Shown: positions 59,501 through 64,000 of the stretch, piece by piece
How positions within the stretch are numbered: the first letter of the stretch is position 1
Layout of the letters: every line of letters starts with the position of its first letter
Assembly (NCBI GenBank): GCA_964036275.1
Contig: OZ038439.1
Coordinates: forward strand, 17,096,330-17,160,329
From: Litoditis marina
Taxonomy: Eukaryota; Nematoda; Chromadorea; Rhabditida; Rhabditidae
DNA: 64,000 nt
Reading direction: 5' to 3'
Translations under genes and position numbers: made by a program
Notes under the pieces: generated by a model
The model's database searches: none
The model's input: the letters and a program-made list of their open reading frames with translations, nothing else
Told to the model about the DNA's origin: nothing

Positions 59501-62500
59501 CCCGCGCCCAAATCGATAACCATGAAGACATGGCCGTCGATTAGTTCGAATGCAATGTACTCGGAGGAGTTGTCGACGAGGGATCCGTGGAAAAGAAGCA
59601 AACCGTCCGGATCGGTTGTTCGGAAATGGAAGGCTGAAAGTTACAAGAAACGTTATGTAATGGCTTCAAAACTACAGAAAGTAAAGGTTTTTTTCGAATA
59701 ATGATTTTCCTTGATCAACGCGAGAAGAAAAGCTCAGGAAACTATTTAAAACAGGCTTGAGACACAAATAACAATCAACTGTAGTGATTCATCAGAAAAA
59801 ATCTGAGCGAAAAAGAAGTCGAATAACCTAACACAGTGTTTGATAGGTTTCGCTGAGAATCTAGCTATTTTAAAAAAAGATACATAAACGAACACAAGCT
59901 GCCCCCCTTGTTGTCGGCATTCATTCGTGGTAGGGCGAGGGCGGTGGCGGAGTCGCGGAATGACAGGACATCAGCTGGTTGGAAGGGGTTCTTACAGGAG
60001 AAGGAAAGGTCGCCTCCTGAGAGAACTAGTAAATTGTAGTATATAGCATTTACCTACTACTTACAAAGACAAATTGGGACCAACTCTTCCTTGTAGTTTT
60101 ATGGCTTGTTTAACAACTATCAACTGGATACTACTCTTCCTTGTAGTTTTATGGCTTGTTTAACAACCATCAACTGGATACTGGAAACTACGGCTATCAA
60201 TTGCCAGTTTATAATATTGAAAGTTTGTGGGCAGTTCATGAAGTTCTCGTGAGCAGGATCATGTGAATTTCTCGTTAGGAAGATAATTCGAGCTTCTCAT
60301 GAAAAAGATTTCACAAACTCCTAATGAAAAAGGGTATGCAAACGCCTCGTTAGATTGTGGAGTGTACTGCCTTCACTACAACCATTGCAACCGGGTAACA
60401 AATATGACGAAACTCCAACTAACCGGTTCGAATCACACTCTCCCCATAGCCCTGATCGGCCAGATTTACGAACGGAATACTGATGGCGTCGGCCGAATAT
60501 TCCACCTGGAATCAAAACACTTTTTGTTCCATTTCATGTTGAACTATAAAATTTCTCATTCCCTTTCAAGGCCTGCACTGTACAATGGTTTATACAGGAG
60601 TTATTAGTTTTACAGTTTTTTTTTTCAATTTTGGTCGTTATAATACAGAAAATAGCATGTAAACCACTGAATGTTATGTAAAGTGTGCTGAAATGAAGTT
60701 TAAGATTGGACAGAATATAAATTTCAGCTCGTTCTCACCAGTTTGATACATCCTCGAAACGCGGCCCGGTTCACTCCAGCAACAGCAATATTCTTCGGTA
60801 TGCCACCTTGAAACAGTGGTTAAAAATAACACTAATATTGTTGAAATAACTGATAAAAATGAATTTTGTGAAATGAGGATTTATCGCAACGTGAGGTAAA
60901 AAGGGCAAACGAAACTTGTTCGTGAAGCTCTTTCAGCTTGCTAGCTACTGACTCGAATATCGAATAAAGACCTCGCTCTCCTGGAGAAATTCGAAATACT
61001 CTTTAATTTGAGTCAAGTTGATGTTTTCCCACCCAAATAGGCGAATGAGTTGTGAATCCAGTCCAGCTCCGGCGCGTATTGACGAATGTCATCACTAATT
61101 CCGTCCACTGTCAGAGTCATCTAAAATTCATAATTTTTATAATTTAGGTGTTAATGTTTATTCATAAATAATCATGTATGAAACTCAAATCATACCAATA
61201 TTCGCTCGTTCAACTTAAAACTCAACAGTTTCGAATATTTTTTTCACATTTCCAACGACATTTCTCTTAAAACACGGAAACTGTTGTGTTTGAACTTGAA
61301 TTGAAACTTTTTCAAACACTCTTTTAAAAACAACCCGGCCTTCAATCGAATAGGTACAGAAGCGGCACTCCAAACAGAAAAGGGATAGAATCTCACAGTG
61401 AGAGAAAGTGAGGAAAGGACAGTATCAGGTCAAACTGAGGTCATAGGTCCAAAACATTTGTGAACGGAAATATACAACCAACCGAAGTGCAACTTGATTT
61501 GTAACAATGATCAACTCAAAGAAAGCGGGAAATGAGAAGAAGCCAGAAAGAACGAGCGGTTAGTTTGGAACAAGTTCCCTTTTCTTATCAACAAAAACAT
61601 TAAATGGTTCGCGAACCCTGTTTCAAACTAACAAATCCTCGTTTGAAATCGATCGCAACTTGCCTGAACCGCTGAGATAGTTTCCGTGTGCTGAATATCA
61701 ATTGTATCAAAATCAATTTCAAAACAAAGTTACTTACTTTCTGTCAGTAAGAGAGCTACGACCAACCAGCTGTAAACTGCGCTCCAATACTACCGTATGC
61801 CAGGAGTCGTCATCGTAGCGACCACCCGGCTCGTTGAACAGTCGAACCATTCTTGGATCGGTGCCAGCGAACTTGGAGGTCGCAATTACTGCTCCTTCCT
61901 CCAACATCACGTGCAAGTAGCTCTGAAATAATGAGTCGTGTAGTATGTATCAGGCGTAATTCTAAATTTCTGCTGTGTTTGTAGAGCTCATTACCGATCT
62001 TGGGCATTTTCAGTATCGCAGTTACGAAATTCTCCAGAACCTTGTCATTTCTACGTATACTTCTAGAGAATGTGGTGAAGTTTTGGCCATTCGCATGCAT
62101 GTTGTAAAAAGGGCACAAAGCCGGTCTAGAAGTCTCTGTTAACATTTTTATAAAGTAATGAAATGGAAAATTTGATTTCACACCATTTAGGTAATTCATA
62201 AATTACTATAGTTCACACCATTCCCACTGAGACTCCTACAGTAACCTTACAAACTTTCCGAAGGTTGTTGTGAAGCTGAAAATGAAGTTCATGAAAAATG
62301 CTCTCGTATATTTACTCTACCTGAGAAGGAGAATGAGGTACGAAAATCCTCAAGTTATCCGATCAAAAGTAAGTGAGCAAAACGGCTTGGAAGTTTCGAA
62401 ATCCTACTGTAGGAGTCTCAGTAGGAATGGGAAAGACTATATAGTTCAATTTCATGAAGCAGCCTACCTTGTCGTCGCCGGCATGGAAAATCATTGCATT

Positions 62501-63767
62501 CCCGTGCACAGTCTTGAACGTGAGTGTCAGGTTCTCGAATCTCATTCGAATTGCGCCGGAACTGTTGGAGGAAACGTCGTAGCTAAAACATGTATCTTCA
62601 TGAACTTAATTTCCAAGCCTTTTTTCACGCATTGCAGGCGAATCAAGCCGGATGCGAATGAAAACACTTTTTGTTCTTGTTGGAACCATGTTTTTTATAC
62701 ATTCTCGTTAGATGGAACTGTATAATATTTTGATTAGTTACGTCAACACAATTCAATAAACAAACTCACCCAATCCATTCTTGTCCGGAAAAGGCCAGTT
62801 CTGCATCCACTTTTTCTGAAAGAAAAACTTGGAAAAATTCCAGCGCTGAAAGACTCTTACATTATCAATATTCACTTTTTCATAGTTTCATACTGAAAAT
62901 GTGTTTGAATTAACACAAATTTTCATGAAACGTTTATATTAACACAAAATTTCAAGGAAAAAATCAGTCGATACGCACCAATATCGCACAACCTTCCTTC
63001 GTGATCGCTCAGAGTACAGTCACATTTCGGTCCATCGTTGGTGGAATAACAGCGACCTTTGTGTTGACAAACAAACACTTCTCGCGAAGAAAACTGGATA
63101 AAACAATACAACCATAAAATTCAAACTGTTCGCATATACTAACCGATAACGAATATTTACCATGGTCGGTTTGTGTTCGTTCAATCCGTCAGTCTAGACG
63201 GTTCATGTTGTTCTTATTGACTGTGTTTGTAGTTTGATCTCACTCTGCGCAGGCGCAATTCAAAAACTGGTTTGTAAGAAAAGATCAAACAGTTCAAATT
63301 TGGTTACTATATATCATTAATTCAGAAAGAAGAATATTTATAACTGTTTTCACCCCAGTAGGCCTGCAGAAGTTGTCCTCGTTTTGACGAAGGCCATGAC
63401 CATCGAGCAGTTGAGGAGAGGTCTCGCCTGGAATACTTTATGAATAAATAGAAAAATGCTCTTCTCATTCTGCACATATATTATTCCGAAAAACAAGTTC
63501 ACGTTTATGTGAACACTCTCCATTTAACTTTGTTCACATAACTTTCTACGTTTGTGAATGCGATGAACTGTATCAGAACCCTCTGTACTAGATTTATTTG
63601 TAAAGTAGTGTGCTAGTAAATCAACATTATACACAGAAAATACCAACACCAGATGACCGATACTAGCCTTGAGGATAGAGTCTATAGACGAGATTCCTGA
63701 CGTTAGCTGCCAGATGCCGTGAATATCGACGTAGTGGGGAGCTGAGAGACCGAACTTGGTGGAGGTT
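28102..63767 (-). CDS. nrx-1: alpha-neurexin (nrx-1), 5'-partial, 38 exons
   Basis: Presynaptic single-pass adhesion receptor; family partners include neuroligins. Coding exons in transcript order: 63668-63767, 63354-63427, 62979-63093, 62770-62815, 62468-62582, 61738-61922, 61660-61690, 61033-61120, 60739-60806, 60424-60505, 59894-60016, 59485-59633, 59124-59262, 58756-58835, 58456-58543, 58067-58207, 57793-57890, 57475-57597, 57192-57300, 56873-56979, 56554-56633, 56249-56315, 55730-55857, 54932-55043, 54473-54578, 53980-54126, 52820-52939, 52362-52540, 51889-52060, 51081-51168, 50684-50781, 43136-43239, 41848-41938, 34412-35107, 31791-31924, 29199-29339, 28603-28719, 28102-28233. All phases agree and total 4773 nt. 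In-window order is LNS1 end, EGF1, LNS2, LNS3, EGF2, LNS4, LNS5, EGF3, LNS6, stalk, TM, PDZ-ligand tail, the alpha-neurexin order. The 5' end lies past the right edge. Least certain are the first exon (GC donor) and the EGF3 acceptor. Confidence 0.96.
29199..29339 (-). CDS. nrx-1: nrx-1 exon: transmembrane helix
   Basis: Begins YNEMDTGDFPRT, then a hydrophobic helix of about 22 residues starting ALVMIASLTVV and ending FCVF, then RCRQNPPPGEYPE. This is the only membrane span in the gene. Basic and Cys residues directly inside the helix give the expected type I orientation. Phase 0 at both ends. Confidence 0.97.
29340..31790 (-). other. nrx-1 intron before the TM exon
   Basis: 2.45 kb without a supported exon. 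Holds a short cruciform-like sequence at 29630-29670, degenerate AAAATATAATCTAC repeats at 29830-29895, MITE-like element B copy 2 (30411-30592) and a CT-rich tract (31155-31345). Confidence 0.7.
30411..30592. mobile_element. MITE-like element B, copy 2 (in nrx-1 intron)
   Basis: About 182 bp, same terminal repeats and internal GCGCGCAA(C/T)GTTATATTTAG block as the copy at 17736. The internal palindrome is degenerate here (GATACCCGGGGGTACC). It lies in the intron between 29339 and 31791. Confidence 0.8.
31791..31924 (-). CDS. nrx-1: nrx-1 exon: juxtamembrane stalk
   Basis: A 134-nt exon with TTTGCAG acceptor and GTATAG donor. Only the frame giving RTTSTLGFTSLVAS and TIPPVRPTTPMGDLITTTMK fits: it needs one base from the preceding stalk exon and leaves phase 0 for the membrane exon. 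Ser/Thr/Pro-rich, continuing the stalk. A second frame is also open, but its phases do not fit the neighbours. Confidence 0.88.
31925..34411 (-). other. nrx-1 intron inside the stalk
   Basis: 2.5 kb. Holds a 44-bp duplication (32555-32598 and 32727-32770; GGAGTGACAG... ending CGAAATGACGTT) and a GC-rich repeat at 33425-33540 built of GCGGCC/GGCGCC-like units. No additional exon was recognised. Confidence 0.65.
34412..35107 (-). CDS. nrx-1: nrx-1 exon: Thr-rich mucin-like stalk
   Basis: A single 696-nt exon, shared by alpha and gamma isoforms. It begins FFTPVLPSAVTVPRR, passes an acidic patch (YLSDLDDFFEA), several TTT-rich blocks and a less repetitive centre (LLIVPELHPVDPVG, EYLGESIWADIDLLPEP). 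It ends in long runs of Thr with Lys/Arg, a likely O-glycosylated rod. The plus strand shows this as GTTGTT-like microsatellite DNA around 34440-34560. Donor is CCG|GTTGGT; if that intron were retained, translation would stop two codons later (GW-stop). Confidence 0.94.
35361..35559 (-). CDS. nrx-1: nrx-1 gamma-specific first exon
   Basis: Starts ATG at 35559 (MVITSTVLPILCLMDWHSPK), then an Ala/Arg/Pro-rich part (APPPPRFAPNFDAARHQARA) and SYNYDGTLSLQEDDAG. Ends in phase 1 at donor GTTAGG, the phase the stalk exon needs. It is much more GC-rich than its surroundings. The N-terminus is a weak but plausible signal peptide. An earlier out-of-frame ATG at 35566 opens a 38-codon overlapping upstream ORF. 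Confidence 0.82.
35560..35660 (-). promoter_or_regulatory. gamma-neurexin promoter-proximal region
   Basis: Just upstream of the gamma ATG there is a perfect palindromic cAMP-response element TGACGTCA (35584-35591), an inverted CCAAT box (35602-35606) and a GGGCGG box (about 35612-35617), all within 60 bp. Together with the GC-rich first exon this suggests an internal promoter. A CRE suggests CREB/ATF input, so possibly activity dependence. That is inference only. Confidence 0.55.
38433..38533. mobile_element. Small hairpin MITE with TTAA-like flanks
   Basis: 101 bp with 21-22 bp inverted ends (GGACGATTATGTGGTCCAAT and complement). Outward pairing continues to TTAAAG/CTTTAA, compatible with a piggyBac-type TTAA target. 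Non-coding. Confidence 0.7.
39130..39310 (+). repeat. Diverged tandem repeat, about 119-bp period
   Basis: ACCTCCGAAA followed by CAAAAAAACCTAG(T/C)TTGGT(C/T)AGTGC occurs near 39150 and 39270, with related pieces between. Confidence 0.65.
41848..43239 (-). CDS. nrx-1: nrx-1 exons: linker after LNS6
   Basis: Exons 43136-43239 (SPRVFSIGPVQKSHEAPLTD, then DVMMHDQGME) and 41848-41938 (NPADALIESLGVGCLSVEEQ, then SCYIETEPA). They connect LNS6 to the stalk and are used only by the long isoform. Two cysteines (GVGC and QSC) resemble the Cys-loop found in vertebrate neurexin stalks. Flanking introns are very long: 7.4 kb before and 6.7 kb after. Confidence 0.92.
48663..49260 (+). repeat. Threefold diverged repeat (ATGACGAAAATA units)
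   Basis: Three units near 48670, 48990 and 49160 share a G-rich start, AAAG(T)-CG(T/A)-ATGACGAAAATA(T/G)CAGA, then GAGAAGAAA. Spacing is irregular. The third contains a run of 13 G (49165-49177). Confidence 0.7.
50203..50299. promoter_or_regulatory. Cluster of CACGTG/CATGTG E-boxes in an nrx-1 intron
   Basis: CACGTG at 50203, 50218 and 50294 and CATGTG at 50246 and 50261: five E-box hexamers in under 100 bp, inside loosely repeated units. Candidate bHLH-bound intronic enhancer, or simply a degenerate repeat. Confidence 0.4.
50684..52540 (-). CDS. nrx-1: nrx-1 exons: LNS6 domain
   Basis: Exons 52362-52540, 51889-52060, 51081-51168 and 50684-50781. Reads GEPSVIYYEYLPADRPSTST, LVMAFKTTDSSGVLFSVQ, FLQVRYNLGSGDHHFGS, VNDGRLHTVKMLRQKANVTL and FRGEISGVNFNGLQIIDL. 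In vertebrate neurexins this domain binds neuroligins and cerebellins, regulated at splice site 4. The 51889/51168 junction (KYAPKS-RNELVT) is near that position, but I see no separate cassette exon there. Confidence 0.95.
52820..52939 (-). CDS. nrx-1: nrx-1 exon: EGF3
   Basis: Encodes the third EGF repeat: ARCSPSACSNGGRC, then SIRCDCSL, ending KRCND, six cysteines. The frame demands the weak acceptor GTTAAAG at 52940. A much stronger TTTCAG lies exactly 27 nt upstream (exon would end at 52966), but those 27 nt contain three in-frame stops. The strong site could yield a truncated secreted product or a decayed message. Confidence 0.92.
53980..56315 (-). CDS. nrx-1: nrx-1 exons: LNS5 domain
   Basis: Exons 56249-56315, 55730-55857, 54932-55043, 54473-54578 and 53980-54126. 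Reads VSFTNTTGYIVFSM, YRVAFKFQTLVRTSLLFASL, MLQLINGRVVYSFRHG, MRWHTLLVYQ, HGRGFRGCMSALRISDRPL and VDRGCAG. The last Cys pair closes the domain just before EGF3. The intron 55858-56248 holds a palindromic element built on ACTAGAGATC repeats. The intron 55044-55729 contains a run of 22 C. Confidence 0.95.
55425..55446 (+). repeat. Run of 22 C
   Basis: Homopolymer in the intron between exons 54932-55043 and 55730-55857. On the transcribed RNA it is a G run that could form a quadruplex. Shorter G/C runs are at 12394, 17907, 26643, 26936, 45917, 49165 and 52587. Confidence 0.95.
55934..56067. mobile_element. Hairpin element with ACTAGAGATC core repeats
   Basis: Imperfect inverted ends of about 43 bp (AACAGTTGCATTCACTAC and complement) around four or more tandem CACTAGAGATC-like units. 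It sits in an nrx-1 intron. Confidence 0.75.
56554..57890 (-). CDS. nrx-1: nrx-1 exons: LNS4 domain
   Basis: Exons 57793-57890, 57475-57597, 57192-57300, 56873-56979 and 56554-56633. Reads AFLPRTIYSEADQFEIRFK, then NEARGCLLETRSN, GQWHVAKLKRRGPRLLLYLD, FRGELGGL and TFNNIDLF. For exon 56873-56979 the acceptor CTTCCAG at 56980 was chosen over the nearer CCATAG: the nearer site would create a TAA at the junction, while the farther one gives SYYLPSSFAIEMDEIIGG in frame. Confidence 0.94.
58067..58207 (-). CDS. nrx-1: nrx-1 exon: EGF2
   Basis: One exon encodes the whole second EGF-like repeat. Cysteines appear at HCDPNPC, KC, HCDC and NC, followed by EK at the start of LNS4. A further Cys (LGC) just before it is in place for the LNS3 disulphide. 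Phase 1 on both sides makes the exon symmetrical, so skipping it would keep frame and delete EGF2 alone. Confidence 0.95.
58456..60016 (-). CDS. nrx-1: nrx-1 exons: LNS3 domain
   Basis: Exons 59894-60016, 59485-59633, 59124-59262, 58756-58835 and 58456-58543. Reads GDLSFSCKNPF, SFHFRTTDPDGLLLFHG, FMVIDLGAGPVRLQ, QWHSVYMERM, VFLGGLPP and GFMGCIKNVRFNG, a complete LNS/laminin-G sandwich with the usual Gly-rich and GC-[I/L] motifs. The 59894 exon uses a GTTCGT donor, which is needed to give Ser at the junction as in other neurexins (GGSLS-FHFRTT). The intron before it holds a 50-bp tandem duplication. Confidence 0.95.
60083..60182 (+). repeat. 50-bp tandem duplication
   Basis: Two copies (60083-60132 and 60133-60182) differ at one base; unit starts ACTCTTCCTTGTAGTTTTAT. 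In the nrx-1 intron before LNS3. Confidence 0.95.
60424..62815 (-). CDS. nrx-1: nrx-1 exons: LNS2 domain with splice-site-2 region
   Basis: Exons 62770-62815, 62468-62582, 61738-61922, 61660-61690, 61033-61120, 60739-60806 and 60424-60505. LNS hallmarks appear in order: EWIGYDVSS, LTLTFKT, WHTVVLERSL, MTLTVDG, SFAYLGG and FRGCIKL. The insert between WHTVVLERSLQ and MTLTVDG sits where vertebrate neurexins carry alternative splice site 2. Here it is encoded by the end of exon 61738-61922 plus the 31-nt exon 61660-61690, separated by a 47-nt intron. A second in-frame donor (GTTGGT, exon end 61767) could skip the insert. Confidence 0.93.
62206..62443. mobile_element. MITE-like element A, copy 2 (in nrx-1 intron)
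   Basis: Close copy of 5267-5505, ends about 25 bp from exon 62468-62582, so it almost abuts that exon's donor. Terminal repeats and core (GAGAAGGAGAATGAGGTACG) are well preserved. Confidence 0.8.
62979..63767 (-). CDS. nrx-1: nrx-1 exons: end of LNS1 and EGF1
   Basis: Exons 63668-63767, 63354-63427 and 62979-63093. The first reads, in my preferred frame, an LNS-like final strand (ANVRNLVYRLYPQ). It joins the next exon through an AAG|GCTAGT GC-type donor. An alternative frame with a GT donor at 63664 is also phase-compatible, so this exon is less certain. EGF1 is complete with six cysteines: NFC at the end of exon 63354-63427, then VFVC, GRC, PKC, DC and LC in exon 62979-63093, with the usual C-x-C spacing of cysteines 4 and 5. 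Confidence 0.8.
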
Positions 63768-64000
63768 CTGAAGTCAGAAAAATTTATATACGAGAACAGA
63801 CTCACTCATAAACTTGATTATTATAAAATACCACGACATTGAGGATGCTTGCGACATGCTAGAAGTCTAGGTGATGAATGGTTATATGATACAAGGCGTG
63901 GTCCAATCCACATTGAAAATGGGGTTCAGGAACAAGAAGAGATTTAGGAACGGAACGAATAACGTAGTAAACATGTGTATTGATCGAGCGTTCATCGGAA

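Noticed and set aside
1..64000. tRNA, rRNA and SL RNA genes
   Set aside because: No cloverleaf with box A/B, no rRNA and no SL-type sequence was seen by eye; the GGTTCGAATC at 60425 is inside an nrx-1 exon.

Overview
This is animal nuclear DNA, almost certainly from a nematode. Genes are split by introns with TTTTCAG-type acceptors, intergenic DNA is AT-rich, and G/C homopolymer runs and small inverted-repeat elements are common. Two genes can be assembled exon by exon, both on the minus strand: neurexin (nrx-1) fills the right half, and the 5' part of a TRIM9/MADD-2-type RING ubiquitin ligase lies at 8.1-10.8 kb. Their content matches C. elegans nrx-1 and madd-2. I cannot name the species.

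Right half (28.1-64.0 kb): 38 coding exons of alpha-neurexin join in phase into about 1590 codons. They run from the end of LNS1 through EGF1-LNS2-LNS3-EGF2-LNS4-LNS5-EGF3-LNS6, a Thr-rich mucin-like stalk, one membrane helix and a tail ending in the PDZ ligand KEWYV. The signal peptide and most of LNS1 lie beyond the right edge. Inside a 6.7 kb intron is an alternative first exon (35361-35559) with its own start codon and a CRE-containing upstream region. It splices to the stalk exons and gives a roughly 472-residue protein without LNS or EGF domains, the architecture of C. elegans gamma-neurexin.

Left part: madd-2 exons (8086-10754) encode the split RING finger and both B-boxes, 301 residues in frame. 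The coiled-coil, COS, FN3 and SPRY parts are not found in the left 8 kb and probably lie outside the window. Between madd-2 and the nrx-1 3' end are about 17 kb without a recognisable gene. That stretch holds long polypurine/polypyrimidine tracts, tandem repeats, MITE-like elements and a perfect 140-bp inverted repeat at 20.4-20.7 kb.

Both genes act in neurons in known systems: neurexin as a presynaptic adhesion receptor, MADD-2/TRIM9 in netrin/DCC-dependent axon and muscle-arm outgrowth. They are too far apart to be an operon. No entirely new system was found. The best leads are alternative-processing sites in nrx-1 (splice-site-2 insert, a stop-containing acceptor at EGF3, a possible GC-AG intron, the gamma promoter), the large perfect hairpin, and a 10-bp motif (GTAGTTTGAT) present 12 times.
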